A stretch of DNA of 64,000 bases from positions 6,251,733 to 6,315,732 of the forward strand of contig NC_089175.1 in assembly GCF_947507565.1 (NCBI RefSeq), given 5' to 3'. A model generated the notes under the pieces. The model worked only from the letters and a program-made list of their open reading frames with translations. It searched no databases and had not been told where the DNA came from. This document shows, one piece after another, positions 1 through 11,175 of this stretch. This DNA comes from Oscarella lobularis. Lineage: Eukaryota > Porifera > Homoscleromorpha > Homosclerophorida > Oscarellidae. How positions within the stretch are numbered: position 1 is the stretch's first letter; each line of letters opens with the position of its first letter. The position numbers and the translations under genes are program-made.

Positions 1-1416
<1,416 letters not shown>

Positions 1417-1641
1417 ATGAACAGAAGAAAGAACGAAGAACACGAGGCGAGTCTCACCCGGATTGAGAAACAACACCCGTACGTGAGTGGTATGTGCATA
1501 ACAACTCCTTATAGGGCTGGTGCACAGGGCGCGCTAAGTAAGGGTCACGAGAAGAAACTAGAAATAGATAGAGAGTAGTGAATACGGGACGCACGCAATA
1601 ATCAAATAAACAACAAAGAAAAAATTACGGACGAGACTTTC

Positions 1642-3467
1642 CTAGTACTCAAAATCGGTGAGGGCGTTGTCGGCCCTATGAGCATTTTGTTCCGAGGTGA
1701 CGACGGTGTCGACGGTATTGGGATACTTTCGAAGGAAATAGGGAACAGAAAGTAGCACGAGAAAACCCGAAGCAAAAGCCCCGCCTCCAAAATAGAACGA
1801 ATACGTATAGGAGCACGTGGCATCATAAAGCCACCCTACACAAAAAAGAAATTTTCCAAATTAAAAACCGGTAAAGGTTTGATTTTTACATGTACATTAA
1901 AAATACATTGCTATAGGAAGAGAACACATGCAGGCTCTAGAGCAACATGCATCTTACCTGCGATTGGTGCCGCTATGATACTCGACGGTCCTTCGGAAAA
2001 TATTGCCCAGCCAAGTGCTTGGGGAATCTGCTCTTTACGAACGACTCTTCCTACCACGTTCACAGGAAAAGACATGATAGCGCCCGAAAAGAGTCCATAG
2101 ACAACCATAAAGGCTACGAAGCCGCCGTAGTTCGTTATGAACAGAGCGCCGAACACCGCAATGGCACAAGAGGCGACGCAGACTTCGAAAAGAAGAACTG
2201 AATTCAGTTTCTTGTGATTTGCAAAAAAGCCAATTATTATGCGACCGATTGCAGAACCAACGCCCATATAGATGACGAGATAATCAGCGTCTAATTGACT
2301 GACGCACAGATCGACGGCGTGGCGAATCTAAAGGCGGAAATAAAAACAATAAAATGCCTTAGACGTCATCGACAAGTTCACTATATATAATATATACTCA
2401 CCATGTGCACTATAGGAACGGTGACGCCTAAATAAATGACGACATTTCCTATTAAATACAAAATAAAGGCCGGATTCTTCAAAAGCGAACGATCGAAAAA
2501 TTGACGCCTTTTCTGAATGTTCGCCTCCTTTTTGAGTTCTCTATAAACAACGAGTGTCAACGCCGACGTGCCGAAGAAGCAAAAGCCGACAACGCGAAGA
2601 TACCAACGCCAATTAAAGGTTTTTATGATAGCGTACGAAATTGGACCAAAGGCCGCCGTACCGACACCCATGCCGGACGTCGTGATGCCGTTCGCCACAG
2701 GCCCGTAGCCTCTTTTACGCCAGTGATTGGCTACTATGATAATGGAGCTCGGATAAAGAAAAGCGTAGCCCAGGCCTCCGAGGAGGCCGTAAGGTATGAT
2801 AAACGTTAAAATCGACGGGGTAAACGACGCGGCAATGCATCCCACGCCAAATAGAAGGCCGCCAGTCGCAGCAATGATTCGCGGGCCAAAGCGATCGATG
2901 AGCATGCCAGACGGTTGGCAAAGAACCGTTGAAAAGAAAAAGTAAACTGACGATGTCCATGCTGGAAAAAAAACGACCAATCAATACTGGTTAATCAAAT
3001 TAGATTCATGCAGGGGCGTAGACGAGGAAGCTATGCAGAGGGCCCCTTAGCCGAACAATACACAAGCTGCGCGCTTTTGTTGTGAAATTTTTCTGCGTAC
3101 GACTGCATGCTGCGAACGCAAAACAAATACTATAAAACCGCGCCCTCCGCCTAAGTACATATATACCTGTGTTTCCTCGGCTCTGTCCAAATCCCCCGCA
3201 ATTCGTGCCTATCGGAGCAGCTGACGTATGATTGCACGATTCGTGTTCGACTGTTTTGTTTAATGTGCAAGCGAACGATTTCGTGGAATTCCACCCGGTC
3301 ACCGTCGACGCGTCATAAGCGTCATCACACGGTTTTTTGAGTAGCTCGTTGAAAAGGACGCCGGATGCGTAGCTCGTGCCGCCGACAAAAAAGAAAGCAA
3401 TAAACGCAACGATGCCGACGATAATTGAGAATCGCAGTCGCCAGAGCTCAGCGAAAAAACTTGCCAT
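1642..3467 (-). CDS. Major facilitator transporter, SLC16 (monocarboxylate transporter)-like
   Basis: Predicted plasma-membrane carrier of the major facilitator superfamily, closest in pattern to SLC16 monocarboxylate transporters; the substrate cannot be told. Exon 1 (3467 to ~3172) starts MASFFAELWRLRF and holds membrane segment 1 (SIIVGIVAFIAFFFVGGTSYA) and a loop with several N-x-S/T sites. Exon 2 (~2963-2390) joins in phase and reads AWTSSVYFFFSTVLCQPSG, then LIDRFGPRIIAATGGLLFG, the segment 2-3 D-R-(F/Y)-G-x-R signature, and ends near VPIVHMVSIY. Exon 3 (~2330-1950) has GRIIIGFFANHKKLNS, the second-half G-R loop. The last exon (1834-1642) begins GWLYDATCSYTYSFYFGG, holds segment 12 and ends LTDFEY. 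Total is near 500 residues, usual for SLC16. It is absent from block B, and in block A it lies where the last exon of the neighbouring LRR-TIR gene should be. Confidence 0.65.
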
Positions 3468-3780
3468 TTTTAGTCAGAAACGCCGGGCGTGCAAAGGCAT
3501 CTCACGTGACAATAATACGTAGTGTGTTTAATTAAAAGCTTCGTCTCCAGGTTCTCCCCGGATACTGTATCCGGGATCGGAGGAGAAGGGCCTGCATGGG
3601 ACGAAGCTACTTTGTTTATCTGTTGAACTCTAGCGATTGTGGCCGCTGGCGCGTCCTAAACTTTAGGCTAAACTATATTACTCTCACTTTTAAAGCCGTC
3701 TTTTAGCTCACAAACGCCCGTGACGGAGAAGGGTAGTCACTTAATTGCGTCCACGTGACCACCCTTTTCCTGTAGTCTAT
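3468..3780. other. Intergenic stretch with a short hairpin
   Basis: No coding signal seen between the transporter start and the degraded 3' part of the LRR-TIR copy. It contains a perfect inverted repeat, arms CCCGGATAC and GTATCCGGG around a single T (3557-3575), inside a wider imperfect TCTCC...GGAGA stem. Function unknown; the position just upstream of the transporter start would suit a promoter or 5' untranslated region. Confidence 0.35.
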
Positions 3781-4200
3781 CATTCCCATTAGCTGAATCA
3801 ACTGCAACGTTGCTGCCAATAAGACCAAACCCCATCAGCTACGGTTTGAATCATTCTCTTTTCAGTTTGTTAGCAAGACCCTAAGTTTTGGGACTACGGC
3901 TTGAATAATCAATCATGAGTCAGGAAATGATTTAGGCTTAGCAAAATACGCGTGCTCCCCAAAACACACCAGGCATGGTTGATGCGCTAGGAGAAACGAC
4001 GCATGTCGTTTGAGAATCGTCCGAGCACTGAACAAGAGCCGAACGTTTCTCATCAGCAATTACACCCAACTCCTTCAATCCCTAGACACAAACACATTCG
4101 AACTTTCCATCGACAGTATCGACTTTTCAAGCAATACTGTTCTTGACGGCACGGCACGCTCTCTTGATTCCCATTTGGATCCCAGTCTCGCGGGTCAGAA

Positions 4201-5970
4201 CTAAAGGTGGCACGTACTTTCCACGGTGAATGTTTCATTGAAATCGTCCTTATTGACGCCGTACAGTAGGGGAAAGACGCGTTGGCTGCCCTTACTGGCG
4301 AACTTCGTGAAGAGAACGTCGAGAACGGTGTCGGCGTGTTTGACGCCGGTGTCTGTGCCGTCAGTCGTTTGTGAAGCTAAAGTGAGGAAGCTCGGTGTGA
4401 CCAGCCAAACGCAGCAGTCCGGCGATTTCAGCGTAGGCCTGTGCGCTGATCCCCAGTCCAATTCGGAGTAAGGGGTCACTTTAGCGAAGAGTTCGAGCTG
4501 CTCGCGTAGATAGGATCCCGCCCCTGCCTGATCGTGCGACGCTGTGCAGTTCTGTTCTTCCTGTTTAAAGTCGCTTTCGAGTGGGCAACTCACTGTGGAA
4601 ACGGAAGAAGTTTTTATACGTTCCCGTATGTGAGATGTAGACCTACACAGTAGTAGACTACAGTACAGCAGAGGGAGGCATCTTTAGAATGATGAATTGC
4701 CAGACAAAACTCACCGAATCAAGCTAGTTAACGTTCATTTCACAAAACGTAATAATGTCTGTCGTTTTGCCATTCGCTGCTATGCAGTGAGACAGCGGAA
4801 AGTCGACGTCCATGCAGGTGTCCAGAAAATTGCAAATCCACAGCAAATTTTTGTCGCATCTAAGAGGATAGTTTCCACGAGACAAATACCTGCACAAGAA
4901 CGATTATACATATTCAGACAAATTGCGCACAGAAAAACGACTGACACTGTCACTCTTTTCCCCGACGTCTTGGCATTTTCACAAGCTACGCTTATTCCAG
5001 AGAACATGTCAATGGCTTGTAATTGACAAAAGTTAAGATTGCTAGAAATGAGATTTGAGTTAACATATTGCAAGAAAAACACCAGATACTCACATGAAAA
5101 TAAGATCTCCACTGTTGACTTCAAGACTAAATTGCTCCAAGGATCTAAGTTCTTCATTCTCCGACAAGTCCCTAGAAAATTAGTACCACAATCAGTGAAT
5201 GCATGAGAGAGAAAGAACAAATTAACTAATACTGTACCATACAAGTATCGAAGACGCCGCATTGTTGAAAACCATTTGATTCCCAAACCACTGGAGCTAA
5301 TTGAATTGTTCCTAAACTCTCTATCGTAAACAAAGCAAAAATAATTAATAGCGGTCAGCCTTGTAGAACCACGGATTGTAGAGTCTATATACTCTACAAT
5401 CCGTGGTAGAACTAACACGCTTGTTAATTCAACACAAGTAGACATTCCTGAAGGAATCTCTTTCAGCCCATTGCTTTGCATTGACCTAAATGTTTAGTAA
5501 CAATTTTTAAAAAATATTTTTTAAAATAAGCACAAGTCTTACAGAACAGAAAGTAAAGGAATTTTGCAGACATCCGAAAAGTGAGAGATACTCGATATCT
5601 TGTTATTCTCAATGATTCTACAGAACATTGTTTCAAGTCAGCATCTACAGTACAGTACTTGACAGGTAATGGCATACAAGTTAGTCAATGCTCTGAGGTG
5701 AGAGAGTGGGGTCACCGAAAAATCGATATCTCCCAAATAGCTGTCACGAATGACTCTGTGAAAGACAGTTAAATTGCACATTAGCCTGAAATTGAAAGCT
5801 TACAAAATCCGAAAATTCTCGACTAAGCTATCGTTCACAAAAGAAAAATCGGGAACCTTCGTAAGCCGACTGCAGAAAATTTGGCCGTAATCTTTGTCCA
5901 TAAGGCATTCTCCCAATGATCGTGCGGTGTAGAACGACAAAACGACTACAAAAAGAGCGATCTTTGTCAT
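4201..5970 (-). pseudogene. LRR plus TIR-like receptor gene, damaged copy (block A)
   Basis: Homologue of the gene at 23,879-26,181. The start at 5970 gives a signal peptide (MTKIALFVVVLSFYTARSLG), then LRR N-terminal and LRR exons (EIPSGMSTCVELTSV; REFRNNSISSSGLGIKWFSTM; DLSENEELRSLEQFSL) and an LRR C-terminal cap near 4880-4760 (CNKNLLWICNFLDTCMDVDF). The last region (4593-4201) keeps much of a TIR-like domain (VTPYSELDWGS, CCVWLVTPSFLTLAS, ADTVLDVLFTKF, RVFPLLYGVNKDDFNETF). Compared with block B the start of the TIR exon has lost about 16 bases (the VLLLHSVADNE strand), which shifts the frame. The final cytoplasmic-tail exon is only a scrap near 3790-3860, without its acceptor. I therefore call it a pseudogene. 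TIR assignment is by pattern only; SEFIR is an alternative. Confidence 0.55.
5368..5407. repeat. 40-bp perfect palindrome present only in block A
   Basis: Arms ACCACGGATTGTAGAGT and its exact reverse complement flank a 6-base loop (CTATAT). The aligned place in block B (about 25,605-25,620) reads straight through as AGTAGAACCAAC. GTAGAAC occurs on both sides of the extra DNA, as expected of a target-site duplication. It lies in an apparent intron or exon edge of the LRR-TIR gene. It may be a minimal insertion element or a template-switch scar. Confidence 0.7.
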
Positions 5971-6139
5971 GAAGGAGACTCAAGGAATCACATGCGCAGT
6001 TTTTCTAGCACGTGAGCGTACAGATCACTCCGCACCGCGACCAACTTGAAAACGTGGCTGTACGTAATCACCAGGCACGGTCATAGACATAGCAAAAACA
6101 TAGAATATAATTGTTGATACTAGTAATTGCCATAATTAA

Positions 6140-7633
6140 TTATGTACTGCTGTAATCTTTTTGCGGATCGTTGCCATCGGTAATTGGAATCGTTTCTTGG
6201 ACAGCAGGTGAAAATTGCCATTTGGTCTTGTATTTCCAAATAAGAAATATTGCTACTGCTATTAACACAGCACTCAGCGGCATACTAATACCTAACGGCA
6301 ATTGAAGATCTACTAAAAAAATCAGGGGTAACAACAAGCAGTGCAATTAGTGCGTACACATGCAAATTACTTACGTTTACTGCAATTATTATTTTTGCAA
6401 TAATCTGCGACTGCCTTGCTATCACGTGAGCACAAGAGGCCGTTTGATTGCACACATGAACCAATGTAATCACACATCCAAAATAAATTGCAGTCGCAAA
6501 AAATATTATTCCCGACTGACAGACAACTACCAAAGAGAAAATGTTACTAATTAAACATATTTATACTGGTACAGTATTACAATGATGGCGGCGAGGAGAG
6601 AGCTGCGTGACACGCGTCACTGATGCCCGAATCAGAGTCAATTTGCCGAATTCCATTGTTTTCCAAATTCCTATATGCATGTAAAAAGTCAACTATTTTG
6701 GTAAATCGGTTTAATTAACCTACACAGCCTTTAGAACCCCACTTCCAAACTTCAGAGATTCCGCAGGAATAACTGACAAATTTCGATTTTCTGATAAGTC
6801 TCTGTTGGACTACCCGTTATAATAATTACGCTCATTAGATTCGGTCTTACAAGTACGCAAGGCGTCCCATGTGAGCAAACTTGTTCAATCCCAAACCGGA
6901 CGAAGAAATGTCGTTGGCACCAAGACAGCTGTAACGTAGAGAGTCTGCATCACTCTGCATTTACGCGACGTTAGTTTTACATTTCAGAGAGGAAAGTACA
7001 ATGTTCCAAGCCACTTGGTACAGAAGTCAGTCTGTTTCTTTGCAGGTCTCTACAAAAATAGGCCACGCGTCAAAGGCAAACCGAACCGCGCTTATAACTA
7101 CGTACAGACGATCCAGACTTCGTCGACCGCTTTTACACAAGTCATAGAACACGTCAGGAGCGATGTTTGTCACGCCACTGCTTGTGATCTCTCTAAATAT
7201 GAAGATATATGCAGGCATTGGCCATTTCCTATCTATCTTCCGCGGTGAACGCACAAAGTTCCCAACTGCGTTAGTGGTAAAAAGGAAGCCGACGATGTGA
7301 TACGATTTATCTGACTGTTCGTGATTCTCCTAGATACAGAGACAAGGAGAATGAGATCTATAAATAGATATGATGTGCTTTTCCTCACAGGGTTTTGTAC
7401 GAGGAAGGATTGGTCAGTTCCTCGAAGTTCGGCACATAGGTCAAGTTCGTGCAATAAATCGAGGCCAATTTCACGCTGCAATTGCAGTTCGCAAGCTGAG
7501 GACAGTCGTCGACGCCTTCCATCGTCGAATAAACAGCGCTGGCTGAGCACACTTCGACTCCCGATGACCAGCAAGAATTGAGACATTGAGCGGTCTGCGT
7601 GAGCAATGCAAAAACAAGAAAGAAGAGCGCCAT
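6140..7633 (-). CDS. LRR single-pass membrane receptor (block A copy)
   Basis: Predicted cell-surface leucine-rich-repeat protein. Exon 1 from 7633 encodes a signal peptide (MALFFLVFALLTQTAQC) and a Cys-rich LRR N-terminal cap (CPQLANCNCSVKLASIYCTN, then LTYVPNFEEL). Short LRR exons follow (ITSSGVTNIAPDVFYDLCKS near 7190-7120; DLSENRNLSVIPAESLKFGS near 6810-6730; NLENNGIRRIDSDSGIS near 6670-6610). Next come an LRR C-terminal cap of the F-x-C-x-C type near 6530-6380, a membrane segment (ISMPLSAVLIAVAIFLIWKY) and a tail of about 30 residues ending KDYSST. The exon layout suits LRR modules split by phase-2 introns. No intracellular signalling domain is seen. It lies head-to-tail with the LRR-TIR gene and may descend from the same ancestor. 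Ligand unknown. Confidence 0.6.
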
Positions 7634-7946
7634 CGTCTAGTGTTATGCGCGCACACGTAGGCTCAGCAGCACCTGATGTCGCCTGATGCCGGCCTTCGCC
7701 CACACAACGGCTGGTAAGAGCCCGACTATAATAAACTGATGATATTATCATACACACAATTCAAGTGGAATTAAAATAATTAAAAAGCCTTACCACATAA
7801 ATATGTAAAATCCTTTCATCAATTATATTTGGGAATGTTTTGGCACAAAGGCGGAGAAACTAGAAGAGAGCTCAGCTAAAAAACTGTAATTCTGGGAGCT
7901 CCTCATACAACAAAAAAAGATAACAATTTCAATGGACCTACCAAAC

Positions 7947-10923
7947 TTATTTGAGCCTCTTTCTCGCCATGTCAGAGCCCAGTCTCAACGCCTTCAAAAA
8001 GATTCTCGCAATTCGCTATTCCTCGACCAGCTATGTCTGTGGACAACCACAAAATGTTAGCGTGCATATGAGTCAAGCCAGCTTACCAAAAGCGGTTCCG
8101 TGATCAACCGACGTTCTTATGATGGGAAGACCCAACGTCACATTGACCGTGTCTTCAGCTTAGCCGGAATGTGACCCTGATCGTGATACATAGCCACCTG
8201 CAAGAAACTTCAATAATTTAAACGCTAATTCTCCCCCCTAGCCAGCCTTCTTTTACCACAACATCGTAGTCCCCTCGGACGACTTTGCCAAATAGGGTAT
8301 CAGCCGGAAATGGCCCGGTAACATTCCATCCCTTGGCACGACACTCGGCGACAGCCGGCTCAATCACTCTTGGCTCTTCGTCACCGAAAAGACCACCGTC
8401 TCCCGCATGCGGATTGAGACCGGCGACGGCTATCTTAGGATCAGCCACGTCACTGGCAACGAAGAAGTCACGAGACAGCTCGATCGTCTCAATAATTCGC
8501 TCTTTGGTGAGCTTCTTGGGCACGTCTTTGTAGCTGCAATGACCCGTTGCATGAACCACCTAAGAAAAAACCCTTAACATAGCAGCACCAAGACTGATCG
8601 CGCTTCGCACATCGTACCTTAAAATTACCGGAAGCAAGCATTAGTCGCGACGTCTTAGCACCCGAGTACTTTGCCTATGCAGGCTACTACATAAGTGACT
8701 GCATATAACTAAGGCTTACCAGTAGTTCCGTGTGACCAGCAAACTTGTATCCCCCTAGATTCATTGCCTCCTTATTCAAGGGTGCGGTCACTATAGCGTC
8801 GACGACGCCGGCCATGGCGAGTTGCACGGCAAATATGACCCATTCTGCAGCAAAGCGACCGGCTTCCGGCATAACCTTTAGACAGAGAACGTTAGAATTT
8901 AAATTGGGACTTTTCTCTCTTTACTTCTCCTAGCGTGAACGTCGTCTCGCCTTCAACCTGAAGCGGATTCCACACGAGAACTGACGACTTGTTCTCTGGC
9001 CAATTCAGTCGCCGCCACTTCTTTCCGTCTTTTTCGTACGTCTCTGCAACGACGATCGTAATCTCGGATAGTCCAGTGCAAAACGTCGCGGCCTTTTTCA
9101 GCGAGTCCGGATCGCCCAGAACGAGAATGCGACACCAGTTCGAGACGCGAGGCAACGCTAAGGCCTTGACTATGATCTCTGGTCCGATTCCGCACGGATC
9201 GCCCATCGTCAGTGCAACGACAGGCTTTGACGAAAGCTGAGGGTCTCTCAGCACAGATATCGACGTAGACAAGACCGATTCCGAGCACAGTCCCCCAGGT
9301 TTAATGACAAAAGAATCCAATTCACCTCTTCAGAAAAGTTATTGGCTAATAATCTGTGCTAGCAACTTGACCTCTCACTTACCCTGTCACTCGTTCAATG
9401 TACTCTTCAAAACGAAGCAAGTCGACTGAGAGAGATTGCAGCAGAGATACTGCAGGCGATCCGCCAGTTACAATCAATGCATGAAAACGCATTGATAACT
9501 GGTCGTCTCTGTACAGTTTCTCTGCATGCCTGAAGGTTGAAAAGCATCAAAGACTGTTCTCGCCGCCTGAACTAGAGTGTCCAAAACCTGCATGGCACAT
9601 AATAGAGTGTTTGACGTTTCTCTGATATGCTTCTCAAGTGCACGTACTTCTTCTCTTGTTTCGACTTTCAACGACAGCAAAATAACCGCTGGTTTTGAGT
9701 ACTGTCTGGAACGTTCAGTAATCCCTATTAAATCTTAATTATGTATGTAATTATATTTGGGGTTTGATTGACCTTCACCGGATCCAATTCCACACTTAGA
9801 ACGCTTCTTTCAGTTTTGAGCAGATGACCAATTTGACGTTCAGTAACAGAATGCTGACTTCCCTGTGCAATTAATATACTGCTGCTCGACGCCGAACGAG
9901 CAGACGCGTTCTGCGACGATGGTCGTTGCTGCAGAGTAGATGAACGGAGAGAAAACGCTCTAGGAACTTCTCTAGAAAGTCCCTACTAAAAATATATAGA
10001 TAAATACTGAACAACGTAACGGCACTCACAGCAGAACCACAAAAGAGGACACTCGTCGAGTTTTTCTTGCATCTTGGCTGCAGTCTGCGCAATTGTATAC
10101 AGCTGCTCCTGCGACGTAGCATGACACGCGTAGACCGTCTTCCTCTTTTCGTCAAGTGACTTCATGACGTGATCGAGGACGGACTAAAGCGAAGTGTGAG
10201 CAGAAGACAAAGAAGAGACAACACTTAGTGGAAACCTCAATTCCCTGCATCACTTTCTCTAGTGGAATGTGTTCGATTCTCCATCCAGATTGGCATCCAA
10301 GTAAGCTCAAGAACAGAACTCGACTTCACATCAATATTGCAAAGAGACACAGGGACCTAATAGAAAATATTCACGAAAGTCGATGACATTGAACCCCTCT
10401 AGAGTCTCACTCCGTTTAGAAGGTGATAGCCACCAACGGTAATTCTTCCAGCCTATACAAACGTTGGATTGAATATTTAGAAAATTTATTAGTTAATTAA
10501 TTAAAAGTCATACCTCCGGTAGAGCTGGAGCAAAGAAGCATACGTCAAAATGACGACCGTTCATCAGACACTCCAATTCCTAAAAGTATTTCGACGACAA
10601 GAACAAAACAACAGTATCGTATCTGAACGTACTAGAGCGACGTTGCCTCGCAACGTGGAATCGATCTTCTTGTAGCAGACGTTCGCATCGACATTCGACG
10701 TGAGTTCGATCGCCTTTCAAAGACTCGCGATCGCTTCCTCTTTGTCGGCCGTTCGAGAGTCGGTGTCGAGAACTAGAGCGTCACTGCATGTCGAATCGAG
10801 CTCCCGGCGTTTATTCGACTGGACAACGATCTCGGTGCAGAGACCTCGACGAAAGAACTCGGCGCCGGAGTCGGATGCGCCGCTCAGGTCGTCTGCAAAC
10901 ATCAAAATCGCGCATTGTTTCAT
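7947..10923 (-). CDS. Fusion of four-carbon acid-sugar kinase (DUF1537) and PdxA-like dehydrogenase (block A copy, lesions)
   Basis: In bacteria DUF1537 kinases (OtnK/DtnK type) phosphorylate D-threonate or erythronate, and PdxA2-type enzymes oxidise and decarboxylate the product to dihydroxyacetone phosphate. Here both are exons of one minus-strand gene. The kinase starts at 10923 (MKQCAILMFADDLSGASDSG, the DUF1537 N-terminal motif), followed by KKIDSTLRGNVAL, FFAPALPEAGRITVGGYHLL, LLWFCGSAGLS, ILIAQGSQHSVTERQI and LIVTGGSPAVSLLQSL. The last kinase motif (DSFVIKPGG) runs on in frame into Pdx[101 protein letters not shown]. About twelve exons with GT-AG introns. Lesions in this copy: 10 bases missing after AKL (near 8163) and one extra T in the last exon, both frameshifting. 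Family assignment is strong; activity of this copy is doubtful. Confidence 0.8.
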
Positions 10924-10990
10924 TTCGGATGTCCGGGGAAGCTCACACACACAACAGAAGCCCGTAAACTGTTGTGTAAACACTAAAATT

Positions 10991-10997
10991 TCTCTCT

Positions 10998-11048
<51 letters not shown>
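10991..11048. repeat. (TC)n / (GA)n microsatellite
   Basis: A nearly pure CT dinucleotide run of about 58 bases between the start of the kinase-PdxA gene and the 3' end of the Delta-like gene. In block B the same place (about 31,190-31,211) holds only a short interrupted CT run, so the tract expanded or contracted after the blocks separated. As GA on the coding strand it lies just upstream of the kinase start codon. Confidence 0.95.
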
Positions 11049-11049
<1 letters not shown>

Positions 11050-11175
11050 AAGACAAAAAGAACCGACATGCAAAATCTGAACTGGTGCTGAAGTAAAGTG
11101 AAGTGTGCAATGACATAAAAAGGTGATCAACATCGGGCAAAACAAATCGCTGTACAAAAATGTACACATCTTCTT

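Noticed and set aside
4201-4593. Calling the conserved CCVWLVTPSFL domain a caspase or Death-fold domain
   Set aside because: The strand-helix pattern with an LLHSVADNE start and a charged loop fits TIR/SEFIR better; no caspase catalytic motifs.
7947-10923. Bacterial contamination as the source of the kinase-PdxA gene
   Set aside because: GT-AG introns interrupt it, it is flanked by animal genes, and it lies in both duplicate blocks.
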